Assembly (NCBI GenBank): GCA_024305745.1
Contig: JAHRBS010000009.1
Location: 1,612,001-1,676,000 of the forward strand
Reading direction: 5' to 3'
DNA from: Polyporus tsugae
Taxonomy: Eukaryota; Basidiomycota; Agaricomycetes; Polyporales; Polyporaceae
Length of the DNA stretch: 64,000 nt
Part shown: in pieces, positions 12,801 through 24,642 of the stretch
Layout: the number at the start of each line of letters is the position of its first letter
Position numbering within the stretch: position 1 is the stretch's first letter
The notes under the pieces: model-generated
What the model was told of the DNA's origin: nothing
Databases searched by the model: none
Seen by the model: the letters and a program-made list of their open reading frames with translations, nothing else
Made by a program: the position numbers and the translations under genes

Positions 12801-15800
12801 TCGAGCTGGAACGGCAGCGCTTGGCTCTGCGTCAGATCGCGAGCTAAATGTATGTGGTGTCAGTGTCCATACATGGCAACCAAGAACTTGAAGGAAGTCA
12901 AGAGACGCACTGAAGAGCGAGAATGTCGGGTGCGACGCGTCGGGGATTTCGAGCGGCGTATTGTTAATGGTGATGTTGATCGTGCCCTGGGTGAACGTCG
13001 AGTTCACGACGTGGATCTCGCTCGACGACGCGCTCTCCGGCTGTATGCGCCTCGACGTCAGTCTACGTTCAACTCGTCCCTCCCAAAAACACGCACCGTA
13101 GAGAGACCACCGACGACCGCCCCACCCTGCGTGATGTTGAAGCTGTTGGAGATCTTGCCAATCTCTACCCCGAACCCAAACGGCAGCACCAGACTCGCCT
13201 GCACCGTCCTCGACTCGGTCACCGGCGCCCACGCGGTGCCCGGGGTGAACCCCAAGTTCATCTCCCCGATGGAGATCGTCTTGATTGGGCTGATCTCCCC
13301 GGGGGCTTTAAACGGGACATGCAGGCTCAGGGCTGTCAGCCCGTCGCTCAACCACGAGATCGTGCTCCCGTCGCTCTGGACCGACGACCGCCCCATCGCG
13401 ACGACGTCGGACGTCTCACCGTTCAGGTACTGCGTGAAGAGCTCCGAGACTGTGGCGAGGTTCGTCGTCCCGTTCTGCGGCACAAGCGTACCCGCGAGCG
13501 TGATGTTGTTCGGCCCCGGCTTCACGACCGTGTCCGTGCCCGTGCCCGTACCGAGGTAGAGGCCCTTGTACGACAGGTCAAACATGACTGTGCCCAAGTC
13601 GACATCGAACGCCGATGGATTGAAGAGTCCCGTGGTGGCGGAGAACTCAATGCCGTGACCGGAGGGGTCGTCCCGGGGCAGTTGGAAGTCCACGAGCGAG
13701 ACGTTGCCCGCGAAGTTGTTCATCCCCTTGAGCGTCACGTCCTTGTTGAAGCTCAGCCCGTGCGCGGTCGGGAACTTGAGCGCCTGGACGTCGAGCCCGC
13801 CCGAGGAGAGGTGCCAGGTGAAGTTTTGCTGGGTGATCATCGACTGTGTGAACAGCGCGAACTCCGCCTCGTCTGTGACATTGAACGCAACCGTCTGGTT
13901 GATGTACGCCCGCTTCGACTTGACCTTAAGCGGCTGCAGGGCGAAGGTTCCGATTGTGTTCGGGTGGCCGGATGCGTTGTACCACGCGACGGTGAGTGCA
14001 TTGTTGAACTTGATCGTTGCAGCGAAGATGCCAGCATGCGAGACCCAAGAATCCAGTTTGAGCGTGAACCTGCGCGAGACCGTGAGTCAACGGTGCACCG
14101 TCGTGAGCCACTAAAAACTTACGAGGTATTCGTGGGGTTGATAATCTGGGCATCATCGACGTTAAGGACCGAAACGTTGATAATGTGTTGCGCAATAGCA
14201 TGGATGACCGGGTAGAGCAAAATGAACAAAATTGCGATGCCGAGGAGCGCGACGACGATCTGTGTGATGATGAACCACCTCTGCTTCCATAGCGGCTTTT
14301 TCGGCGGGGACTGCTGGCGCGGGACGTCTTCGGGCCGGACATCGTCCGCCACTCCTGCACGGGCTGCATGGTTCATCGCGGAAGACGATGCTGCGGAGTT
14401 CGAGTAAGGGTGGACTCCGGCGGCGGTTGTGCGCGGGACAGGTGCTCCGCGTGGATCGTCTGGCGGTTACCAAGCGAAACAGGGTTAGCGACGGTTACAA
14501 CAAAGCATGGATGGAGAAAGACGAAGACAGAAAAGGTAAATTGTCTAGTAAGGAGACGGCGACCAAACATGATGCACTAACACTACCGGCCGCGGGATGA
14601 AAAGAAGGGGAGAAACGTAGTGCCCCGATGGTAAAAGGTTCAAACAGGGTGGGCATCAGTCGTGCTCAACCACCTTCACTGCACCGTATCAGTCTCGTCA
14701 CCAGCGGCATTGGACCATGCCCCGAAAATGAAAGAAATAAGAGATAGGAGGCAGAGGGCAGAGTTAATCAAAAAATACGAGAGGGGGTAGACGAAGGGAT
14801 GCCTCCGCCCGCCTAGCACTAACCCTCACGAAGCGCGCGGCCCCGACACAGAAGCGCATTACATCGTCCGACTAGCAGGGGCTCTGTCAAGCCGTATCCT
14901 TCTTCTCGAAGACAACAATTTAGACTGCCGAGCCATCCACAAGGCCGCGACTCAATTGCGACGCGACGGAGCGCATAACGGCATCCGGACTTTGAGCGGG
15001 TGATGGCGCCCATACGTACACACCACCCTCAAATCAGGCCTATCCCGATGGACACCGAAAATGGTGGTAGCATCGGGCAACCGTCAATGAACGCACGGAA
15101 AGAAGCACATCCACCTGCAAAGGAGGGTATTCCGACTCCGCAACGTCCAGCAAATAGACACTGCGCGTTCGGGAGAACGCACTGCGCCAGCCGGGGTTTG
15201 TTTCGACCTGATGATGGCTATATGCGTTTCAATGCACCATTATGTGGACCGTTACAGCCAACGAAGAATGGACGAGAGGATGGGCGCCCTCCCTCCGGGA
15301 GCGAAAAGCCCCTACCAACGATGGCCCATTCGGGCGCATACAGCCAAGACAAAGTGTGTCGGCTTACACCATTCTTGTGTATGCGCATATGCTGACTCTC
15401 CCGGAGCCAAGCATCCCGGCCTTCCCACCTCCGGGCCTGCATAGGTCAGCACAGCGCGAGGAAGGAGCACAGCACGGCGCATACAAGGACCGGAGAAGGA
15501 GGCAAAATAAGCAGCAGCATGAGAAAAAGTGCGGGAGTCGGTGGGAAGTGACGCGAAGCAGACGCGCCGCACGAGCGGGGCATCATGAGAGCGCATAGAA
15601 GCGACAAAATTGGCAAGGCGGGAAAGCGCGTCGTTTGCGGGCTCATGGAGCATACATAAGCATAACGGGGAGCAGAGGAAGGAAAAGGGAAGTGGGATGC
15701 GTCGACGGCGCGTCGAATGGGGACAGAAAACATGGTATACTTTAGGCGTTGCACTCACCGAAGGGGTCGTGGCCGTCCTCTGAGGTATAAAGGCCGTTTC

Positions 15801-15816
15801 TCCGGATCTCCTCCAT
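6846..15816 (-). CDS. Giant single-pass membrane protein with repeated DUF3712 modules
   Basis: About a dozen exons encode roughly 2,300 aa. Near the N-terminus a Pro/Lys-rich cytosolic stretch (QQSPPKKPLWKQRW) precedes one hydrophobic span (FIITQIVVALLGIAILFILL); no other obvious span follows, so most of the protein should lie outside the cytosol. At least five modules repeat the pattern LKGMNNF / LPxDDPxGGI / DLGTVxFD / LxPxxxTxxLxG (near 13.7, 10.95, 10.1, 8.5 and 7.65 kb), which I recognise as DUF3712 (PF12505). Function is unknown; these proteins have an LEA-like beta-sandwich look (inference). Clean joins seen include 10500 (D|VTWLNEG) and 7916-7970 (AE|LKLPQ). The start is uncertain. 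The exon containing the span opens at 14459 in phase 1, and a plausible first exon 15759-15816 (MEEIRRNGLYTSEDGHDPF, GTGAGT donor, phase 1) would give HDPF-DDPRGAPVP, but this needs a 1.3 kb intron. The minimal start is 14376. Confidence 0.75.
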
Positions 15817-15894
15817 CGTACGGTGATCCAAGCGTTCGTTGCTTGCGTACGGCTGCGGACCTAGTCCTCGTCCGAAGAGGGAAGGGTCGGACTA

Positions 15895-15960
15895 CAGAGA
15901 AGGGAGGGAGGAGGAAGAGGAAGAGGAAGAGGAGGAAGAGGACAAGTCGGCGGAGGGACT
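15895..15960 (-). promoter_or_regulatory. Pyrimidine-rich promoter tract before the DUF3712 first exon
   Basis: On the minus strand this is a nearly pure CT tract with repeated CTTCCT units, about 80-140 nt upstream of the proposed start at 15816. CT-rich tracts just upstream of start codons are common in filamentous fungi. It supports, without proving, 15816 as the start of the giant gene. Confidence 0.4.
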
Positions 15961-18900
15961 GAGGGGGAACTGGATAAGTAAAACCACATGGTTCTCAGGT
16001 GACTGACAGCTCTGGATCATCTTTGCTGTGACGGTCGAATGGCTCCGTATGTGCGGACGCGGGTTAGTTGCCTGTCGCGAAGGGAAGCGAGGAAGGTCCA
16101 GGAATGCGCGTCAGGGCCGGCTGGTCCCACACGTCTCGTGACAGTTGCGGGGAAGCATTTTTGCCCAATCGGGACCAAGCGCGGTGCGCGGGTGATCAGT
16201 CCAGGATCAAAGTGCGAATCATCAAACGTTGATGCCGACGCGGCCATCGATGCGGGGTCAAATCTTCCACCCAAACAGAGCGCAGCCATTGAACAATGTG
16301 TGTGGAAGCTCTGTTTTTAAAAACGCGCTGTAAGCAGGGGAACCAAAGTCAGCACAGTTCTCCAGGGTCTGCGAGAGAGGAACGCGAACGCAAAAGAAAT
16401 CGAAGGGCCTGAGCATGCGTCAGTTGTCACTCCGCGCCTCAAAGCCAGCGCGCACATGGATCCGTCACGCGAGCCTCGTGGTTCGCACCGCGCCACCACT
16501 TCCAACACGCCAGTGCAATTTGGCTCGGTGTCGCGCCATTGACAATGACAGGCACAACTCCAGTGACGTCGCTCGGTGCCGTCCGTCCCAAGTTTGTCCC
16601 AGATCCATCCAAAAAAGCCCAAAAGCGGTCCAAAACAGTCCAAAACGCGTCGACGGTCCACCGCGTCGTGCTGTGCATCGCGGAGGGACCTCGATCAATG
16701 CACCCACCGCACGCGTCGCCGACTCTTCACTCACACTTTGACATCCTCCGACATGCACCTGAATCCGACTCACCATCGTGTCATTTGACACTTTGAGGAT
16801 CCCATGCCTGCCGCTGGCCGGTCCCTTAATATTAGATTAGGCCTGAATCTTCTAAGTAGGTTTTCTGTCATCTTCCATTTTCCGACTGTTTTCTGAACCT
16901 ACGCAGATCTGTTTGCCCGATATTGTCAGAGAGGTCACCCGACAGCGTACCTTTCTTGGACGCTCGCACACGACAACATATGACCACCGCCCATTCAACA
17001 AGTATTCAATTATTCGACACATTCGTGCAGCGTGTTTTCCTGGAGATTCATGTGAAAAGCCCGGTCAACCAGGAGTTTAGGACACCGAGGGGAGCAAGCG
17101 GGGAGCAAAAGCTAGACGCGCGTTTTAGACTACCCCCACAGTCCCACCCTCCCCAGCGGTTCGGGGTCCTGATGTGAACTTTTTGTCAAACTTTTTGTTA
17201 TGCATCCATGTACATGGATTAACCACTTTCAATCGATCTGTAATGCCTCCCTGGGTACGAATATCGGCATTTGATGGCATGCTACGCATTGCTGAGAGGA
17301 TGGGAGTCGAAACATATCGCCGACCACCCTCAGCCTTCCTAATCTGACATCCGACGGCATTCGCTGTGCCAACCTCACCTTTCCCAACCTACCTCGGGGA
17401 TGATGGCTGCGGGTTTCTGTTGCCTTCTGACCAGGTGTTAACACCTATGGGAGGGCTTCACATGTTGGGAAGAAGACCTTTCCTCAATTTATCCCGTGAA
17501 TTTGCTATGCACAGGAAGTCGGAGGCTGTCCCAAGTTGGTCCTGCAGTTCGGGTGCCCCAAGACATGTCGCTGACCCCCTCCCATTAGTGCAAAGCCAAG
17601 CAAAGCCGTACGAGCGTACTAGTGACGTGTGCACAGCCTGAATCTATGTATTAAGGGCGGGTGCGCATCGTCCCAGCTTCAGCTTTCTTGTGAGCTTGTG
17701 GCGCGGCGTGTTCTGTACTGCGATACTTCGAGTGCTCCGTTGTGTCCACACGCATCCAGCTAGCCAGTCAATATGAGCGGGAACACGATGCCAGTGGGTG
17801 CGCGCACCAGGTGACTTCATTGCAGGCTTTCGCCCACCCTCAGGCTGATAGGGACTCTTATGGCAGTACTTGGGAGGCAGGGCGAGGCTTAAGTCCTGGC
17901 TCCGGCATGCAACTCTTGCTAGTCGCCAATACACATTGTAATAGTCATCAATAAAACATGAACAAAATAGGACTTTGCATCGGGATGGGCTGGACCAGTA
18001 AACTGCACGAGTGGGATTCGAACCTGGCACCAGCCGATCACCTGTTAACCGCTGAGTGACCTTGTCGAACGTCCAAAACGGGGTGGAGGGTGGGTGGTAG
18101 GTGCGTCCGGGGTCCTAGCTGAACTTTTTGGAGTTGAAATGAAGATTCCTTGAAACGCGCCCCGCTTGGAGGGGAGGCACGACGCACCGTCCAAGACACA
18201 TGACACAGGACCCCGATCGCCGCCAAGCAGCATCGGTGGGCTGCGATCGCCTGTGACCCGCTTGCCCCGTTAGTATCGGCTACATCCTAGTACCCACAGT
18301 CATGGTGCAACTGGTTAAGGAATTGCCTCCGCTAGAACAACCCTAGAGTGGAAGCAACCGCTAAGTTCAAGTTCTCCTTCGACTGGAAGAGAACATCGAT
18401 GGGGGCGACAATGACGACATTCGCCCCTCCCAGAACGCAGACCGAGGATGAACGCGTGAACGCCGACCGCGCTGAGTTCCCGCACTAGTCAATCTACCTT
18501 CTCTCCTCGCCCAGTTCGCGCGTGCCGCCCATACCAGGCTCCCCCACCCTTTCGACCTTCGACCGCCATCACCCTGTCCGCGGGTCGCGACTCGCGGCAA
18601 CACGAACAGGGTAGCAGCATAGTCTAGAGACCGACATCACGTACTTACACCGTAACTTACAGTGACGCAGATCCCCGGCCCCCGGGGCCCGGAGTCAAAG
18701 CCAAAGTCGCCCCGGTCGACAGCGGCAGATCAGCGCTTCAGCTGCGCTCAGCCTTCCATTCCATTCCCATGCAACTCCCATCCAGAAGCAATTGAGTGCC
18801 AGACATCTTTCGCGCTGGCAGGCACGGCACTGCACGGCCCGGTTTTATGCTGAACAAGAGGACGGCGGTAGAACGGCGCGCGAGTGCGCACATAAGAAGG

Positions 18901-20344
18901 ATGACAAGCGGGCAGCAAGCGGCTCCGGCGGTGAGAACAGAGCCTCGACCCGTCGTGTACTGGAGAAACGTCGTTAGAAATCGCCCCTGGCAAATAGCCT
19001 CAGGGCGGTCCGCACATGCGTGCGAAGCGAACGAGGCAAACAGAACCACGCACCTAGACTCCGGGCCTCAGCTTGAGACATTTGGCCGTCGCCATAGCGA
19101 GTTACGGCGTGTGCAACGGAAAAACACTGGGTTGACGGATGGAAGACGAGAAGAAAGAAGCGGACGGCCCTCGTGACGGTGGGTTGCGCGTCCCGGATAC
19201 GGACGTAACATAACCTCAACGCGAGGACCGAAGCTTCATGGCTGGCGGAACGTGGACAACCAGCCTGTGCGACGACGACAAGCCCCGTCAGCCGAAGCGA
19301 TCTTGGGGGCAGTCGCAGCGACAGGGAGAGGATCGCAGACCGACGATTGCCTATTGGGACGCTGAACCATCAACACCGCAGCAATGCATGGAAGGCGAAC
19401 CCAATCCATGACGAGAAAGCCGAATAGCTGCCATGGCGAGCGAGCAGCGCAGACGAACGGGCAACGACGCGACGTTCCCACTCGGCCGTGATGCCCTCGT
19501 CGCGCACGAACTTGGAGAAGCGTTACGGTCCACATGCACGCTGACGTCGCCGGTGACAGACAGCCTATGAGCATATTAAACCTACACCTCTCGACGGAGA
19601 AGGTTTAGGCCAAGCCAGGCGAGGGTCAGTGGAGGCGGGTACGGTGCAATGGAGTTACTCACAAAGTATCAGGCTCCAGAACGGCGGTACCAAATATCCT
19701 TAACCATCTAGGCGTCTCCACGGGACCCCCAAAGGGGCCAAGGGTGGCGTGCGCATGACCGTCCAAAGAGGAGGCTGACCTGTCGCATTTGGTAGGAGGG
19801 GGGGTCGAGGGAACAGCTGAGGCTAGTCGACCCACGACTGTCACACGCGGCACCTCTACACCGCGCTGTGCAGCCAGGACCAGAAAGGAGCTGGGAGAGA
19901 GATCGTGGAATGTGTTCTGAGCCATGGACGCACGGAAGAGAGGCAGCGACAAAGCGAGCGCGGCCGCGATATCGGTCGACATAAGTATGGGGGCGAAATG
20001 CATCGGACCTCGGCGGCTCCATTGATGATTGAGGCTCGGGTGCTAGTCTTCGTCAACATTTGTTTTGCGCTCGCGTTCGAGCCTTCGCTCCGAGTGGTAT
20101 CATACCCTACATACCCGGGCACGGGCAGAAATCACAGGGATCTGGAGTATATGTTGCCGGGACGATAGCGCTCCGCATACTGTTACATCATTCGCTCGAC
20201 TTCTCGCGGCCTACCAGAATCGATACGAATACAGCCAGAGTTGACGAGATCCTTCGGGGCCGCCAAGGGCGGGAGGAAGGCGGCCGAGGCGCTGATACTG
20301 GCATACGGTCGGGTCATCGGTGGAAATCACATGCGGCGCGATTT
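15961..20344. other. Gene-poor region of 4.4 kb
   Basis: No frame here looks coding: the open frames are short, overlap on both strands and lack known motifs. It contains a tRNA-like element near 18.0 kb and a short repeated word at 17155-17185 and 18100-18125 (CGGGGTCCT followed by TGAACTTTTTG). A 114-codon frame (19659-20003, minus) begins with a moderately hydrophobic stretch but was not accepted. It may be an old transposon graveyard; no terminal repeats were identified. Confidence 0.4.
17993..18070 (-). repeat. tRNA-like Pol III promoter element, possible SINE relic
   Basis: The minus strand shows an A-box-like stretch (GGTCACTCAGCGGTTAAC) and, about 30 nt later, a perfect B box GGTTCGAATCC. 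The arms do not fold: only two of five T-stem pairs form (CCAGG/CCCAC) and no acceptor stem closes. It is therefore not a functional tRNA. A tRNA-derived SINE head or a decayed tRNA gene fits better. Confidence 0.35.
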
Positions 20345-22592
20345 TCAAGGCGCAGCCTCATGCACCTCGCCTCGTTCAGCTTCCTCTTCCTCCTCTTCTT
20401 CCTCGTCACTGGAACTGTCAGCGACGTAGTGATGGTTCGGGTTTGGCACGAGCAGGTCCTCGGTCTCTGCTCCGCCTATTATTGGCAAGCATAATGTCAG
20501 TGACCAACGATGGATAGTACAGCAGTCGCAGTGGGCTACCGTCAAAGCATGCGATACATTTTTTAGCTGCACCCCTTGTTGGATTCCAAAACATGCGTAC
20601 AACCTTTACTCAGGGCTGCCCACGCCACAGCTGCACCATGCGGTCGCCCTGGCAGGTGGGGAAAGGCGAGCCGGTCGGAGGTTGCGAAATACACATGATT
20701 CCACCCGACCGGCAACCCTCAATATCACGCGCGTCCTCTGCTGGGAAAGTCGGAAGCCTGTCCGATAACCACCCCATCCATCGTCGCGCCCGCGAAAGCG
20801 ACGAGAAAACGACCCTCCCCCCACGCGACGCTAAAAAGAGGGTACCCGGGCAGAGGGCACGTTGCATAGTGGGGGAGAAGGCAGCGAGGGGCAAAGGTAG
20901 AAAGAAAGAGCACCCACCCGACGTGCGCCTGGACTCTTCGTAGCTCCTCTCCAAGTCCGCGAGGATCTTCTCTTGCATCGTGCTCACCGCCTCCGCGCTC
21001 TCGCACGTCTTGTACTGTTCCAGTAGGTGTCTGCCAGAAACCTTCCATCAGCATCTTCAGCTCCAAGGTAAATATTTGGAGACAGGGAAAGAGGAGCCGA
21101 CGTCGGCGGAGAAGACAAGAAGAGGCGCACTTGTTGACCTCCCAAAACGAGTGGCCCCACCCGAACCCGCTCAGCAGCCGCTCCGCGTAGGAATCGAAGC
21201 CCGTGATGTAGAACGCCGCCGCGAGGGCTTCGACGCAGTTCAACCGCCATGGTTTGCCATAGTTGACTGGGTTTGTCGCGACGAGGTATGGCACTATATC
21301 AGACAATCCATCAACGTAAGTCCAAGGCAATGCAACGGCCAGAAAAGGATGCGACTGAAACAAATGCGGCCTGTACTCCGCACGAGTCGAGACCGCAGGA
21401 TTAAACTCCTCGCCGTCATATCTCCAACTGAGGTTCTGATTCGTACCTCTCCGCCTTATGCTACCGCAGCGTGCAGCCGCTTGGTTTCCACGGCAGATGG
21501 TCTGATAAGATTGGAGAGTGCAGCGCCAACGACCAGGCGGGAGAAAATGTGTGTGATCAGGAGGTCAGACTAGTCATTTTTCGAATCAATTTACCGTCAT
21601 TTCACGAACAACCTGGCCAAAAAGCGGGAGCACGAATCGTCCCAGAATCAGGCCAAGTTCGACCGCCCCACTTTTTTTGCAACGAATCAATATCCAAGGG
21701 GCTACAATCCACGCGAGGAGCTTACGGGTCGTGAAGCGACTCCAGAGTCGATTAATGGGGAAAAGTTGCGATTTGCGTCAATTGTGGCTTCTCGGAAAAA
21801 GCCACTGGAGGAATCGCCGGCCCCCCCTAAGAGTACCAGGCGACCGAGTATATGCGGACACAGATCGGGCCGTTCAACGCGTATAGACGTACGGATGCAA
21901 TAGAACGTAACCGGAGTCTAGAGGATAGTACTTACGGAGTCGTTCATGTGGGCTTGATATTCGGTTGAACGGGACTTCGTCCAGGCGTGCCCACGAGCAT
22001 TCAACGACTGCCAGACCGGTTTGCGCCACGATGTCCTTGTCGGCGGGACTTACGGGTTGTGTGCCCTTCGGCCTGGAGAAACGAAGGAATGAGTCAACAT
22101 ATGCGAATAGGGAGTAGCGAGGTACTCGCGAAACCACGATGCCCCGGAACTTCTGCCCGACCCGAAGGGTGTGGATGAGGCCCTGGCGGGCAAGCTTCTT
22201 GCCCGAACACCGTCGGGGATCGCAGTGGTCAAAATCCTATCATTTCCATCAACTAATCCGCATTATATATCCCGTATATATTCGCTGGTGTCACTCACCC
22301 ACATCGCCACTGGGACCTCAATGTCCACCTTCTCCTCTATGTGTGCCCCAAGACGGCTCTCATCAAGACCCACAGTCGAAGAGCAGCCAGGAAACTAACC
22401 ACGTTCACTCCCACTTCCACTCTCGCCTCCCTCCGGCTCACCATCGACTGCGCTTTCTGGCCGCTCGTCATCGCCGATGGGGGAGTGTGACCGGTCGTCG
22501 AATCGCCGCTGACCTTTCCCTCTCTGCGCATGTCCTCCTCTCACCATAGCGGCACGACCGCCTCGCTTGCCTCGCCCTCCTGGTCTTGGCAT
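20345..22592 (-). CDS. TSR3: 18S rRNA aminocarboxypropyltransferase Tsr3
   Basis: Tsr3 transfers the aminocarboxypropyl group of S-adenosylmethionine to the hypermodified pseudouridine of 18S rRNA helix 31, a late cytoplasmic step of small-subunit maturation. Exons in order: a Gly/Arg-rich start at 22592 ([15 protein letters not shown]), then [10 protein letters not shown], then [20 protein letters not shown], then [14 protein letters not shown]...[12 protein letters not shown], then [20 protein letters not shown] and [12 protein letters not shown], then [15 protein letters not shown], and a C-terminal poly-Glu tail ([14 protein letters not shown]). All are Tsr3 hallmarks. The VVS|PKG join uses a GC-AG intron (22073-22129). 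Two introns are unusually long, 21294-21935 (642 nt) and 20476-20917 (442 nt), with phases matching on both sides. It is divergent from MRPL27 over 208 bp. Confidence 0.92.
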
Positions 22593-22800
22593 GATGTGTG
22601 GGTATCTGTCAGTCCAGCGAGATTGTGGGGATGAGCTTAGATTGAACGCAGTGGTAGAGCACAACGCTCGAATATCCGTTCCCCGCGATTCAGGATCTCC
22701 AAGCGCCCTATGCGGCAGCATCCGGCGCGGTGCCCGCTTAAAGTACTGCGCCAGGCGCCTACTGCTCGACAGCTCTCTCACTGCTCTCTCGTCGTCGACG
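22593..22800. promoter_or_regulatory. Bidirectional promoter of TSR3 and MRPL27
   Basis: 208 bp separate the two divergent start codons, one for cytosolic and one for mitochondrial ribosome production. A shared promoter could co-regulate them; no specific factor site was recognised. Confidence 0.5.
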
Positions 22801-23346
22801 ATGATCCCAACGGCCCCCGTCCTCTCAAAAGCCCTCCGCAGGGCCCTCACGCCAAAGCGCGGCAACAAAGACTTCTACAAGGGTCAGTCGTACCCCCAGG
22901 AGCCTGCGCGTGTCCAGCCAAACCCAACTCACCTTCGTCACCGTCACCACAGGCACCCGACAAGCATTCCTCCCTGGTGGTCACCGCACAGGCGCGCCCG
23001 GAAAGCACGTCGTCCGCGGGAAGGCGAAGTACCGACTGGTGGATGAGAAGGTCAGGGTGTTCGTGGCGCCTCCGATTCAGGACATCGAGAACTCAGCGGT
23101 GCGTATGCCCCATCCCTCCCGCGTCGCTTGTCGTCCTGACTGTTCGACCGTGCACCCCGCCTTGCCTCCCTCCCTCAGTTGAAGCCCTACGTCTCCACAA
23201 CCGTGCGCGCGTCGGTGTCGAAAGAGTTCAACAAGGAGCTGTATGGGGGCAAGCTCCCCCGCGGCGGTCTCACCGGCGAATACTTCTTCAAGGTTGCCCG
23301 TCGCACCCCCGCCGTGCCTGCCGACCTATCGACCCAGTCGTCATGA
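22801..23346 (+). CDS. MRPL27: Mitochondrial large-subunit ribosomal protein L27 (mL41)
   Basis: Three exons (22801-22882, 22953-23098, 23179-23346) give 131 aa. The start MIPTAPVLSKALRRALTPKRG is basic and Ser/Arg-rich like a mitochondrial import signal. It is followed by the family signature KRGNKDFYKG, GHRTGAPGKHV and KYRLVDEKVRVFVAPPIQDI. The protein belongs to the MRP-L27/mL41 family and is part of the mitoribosomal large subunit. Splice sites (GTCAGT/ACAG and GTGCGT/TCAG) and phases fit. The C-terminus ends AVPADLSTQSS. Confidence 0.92.
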
Positions 23347-24386
23347 TCCAACTCTCCCCGTACTCCCCGAGTAACTCCCGCAACGGCGCTCACTCGGGTG
23401 GAACACACGTGCTGGCGAGGGCTGGAGAGTCGGTACCGTGCCTTCGCGAGTCCTCTGCCGGCTATCCCATTACATGCTATCATAGCTAATGTAGTAGTAC
23501 CCCCTAGATTAACTTCGTTTCTCCCTCAAACTGCCTGTGTCGCAGGAGTGCAGGTCTGGCTGCCGTGCTACCGGACCTTTTCCACGTCTTCACCACCGTC
23601 CATCTCATCTCAGCCGCTTTATGGGACAATGATAGATCGTGGTCCTCGCTGGTCGAACGTCGACGTCTTCGTCAGGGAGATGGCGGTCAAAACTTCCTGG
23701 TGTCTGCGTCCTACATCTGGTCCCTATACCTCACCCGTACGGCTGGACCCATGATGCCACCGCAGCCGTGGTCATATACCTGACCGCCCGAAGGCGGAGA
23801 GCCCCGAGGAGATGCACGTTTTGGAGGGGGAGACCCCTCTACCCGCCAGTAGACCTTGCAACGTATTGGCCCCAGTGCTCACGACACTCCCCTTCAACCT
23901 TGTATACGTCGCAGGTGCTGCTCGACCTTCCACCCAAGGTCTTGTAGTTCCACTACTTACACTCTCATGCCTGAACCGACCAACTTGAACACTAGTTGTT
24001 TCGCCAGCTACCGATGGCTCATCGTCAACCCGGCGACCACGCTAAAGCGGCTTAGAAGCAAGGCAGTTCTGTGCGTCGTCACCACCATCGTCCACCTGTG
24101 CTTACCTTCGGAATACTCAGGTATGATTGTACGACGCGCAAGCTGCAGTGCTTTATGTTGTTGATCCGTCAGGCTGGCTCTCATCGCGTACTCCGTTTTT
24201 AGTCGCGACGTCAATTGTGAGTCATTCATCCGCCCGATCTGAGTCGTTCGCAAGCATTGCAGGCGTGTGGTTTATGTAACTATTGAACGCATGTGCCCCA
24301 TAGTACTGTACAGCTGTGTACAGACATCCAAGAATGATATCGTAGACGGCTCTGAACAAAAACAAGAACAAGCTTTGGAAGGGGAG
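23347..24386. other. Intergenic, nothing recognised
   Basis: 3' flank of MRPL27 and spacer before the tRNA. Overlapping short frames on the plus strand show no known motif. Confidence 0.4.
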
Positions 24387-24458
24387 CTCCGATACGGGGA
24401 ATCGAACCCCGAGCTACCGCGTGAAAGGCGGTAATGTTAGCCGTTACACCATATCGGA
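24387..24458 (-). tRNA. tRNA-Glu (anticodon UUC)
   Basis: A full 72-nt cloverleaf on the minus strand. The acceptor stem TCCGATA/TATCGGA pairs perfectly, the D-arm region is GTGTAACGGCTAAC, the anticodon stem ACCGC/GCGGT encloses the loop CTTTCAC with anticodon TTC, and the T arm is CGGGG TTCGATT CCCCG, with discriminator G. There is no intron and the CCA is not encoded, as usual in eukaryotes. Confidence 0.95.
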
Positions 24459-24642
24459 TTTAGTAGCCTCCAGAGATTAAGGTATAATAGCATGTACGTG
24501 TCATAAATGAGTAATATTCCGTCATGAAAGCGAGCACCGACGTGTGTGGCCCTAGGCCTGGTGTCACTGTACATGTCAGCAAGAAGTTCGGGGGTAAATT
24601 TCAATAGTCCCGAACACTCCTGCCAGCAGCCTCGTCGGCACG

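Noticed and set aside
16415..16800. Overlapping open frames on both strands
   Set aside because: No coherent protein features; a short repeated GTCCAAAA word explains part of the composition.
19659..20003. 114-codon minus-strand frame with a mildly hydrophobic start
   Set aside because: Signal-like start is weak, the rest has no recognisable features and splice or promoter signals are lacking.
22636..22700. tRNA-like stretch (GCAGTGGTAGAGCAC) between TSR3 and MRPL27
   Set aside because: Resembles a D arm, but there is no matching acceptor stem and no B box; taken as chance inside the promoter.
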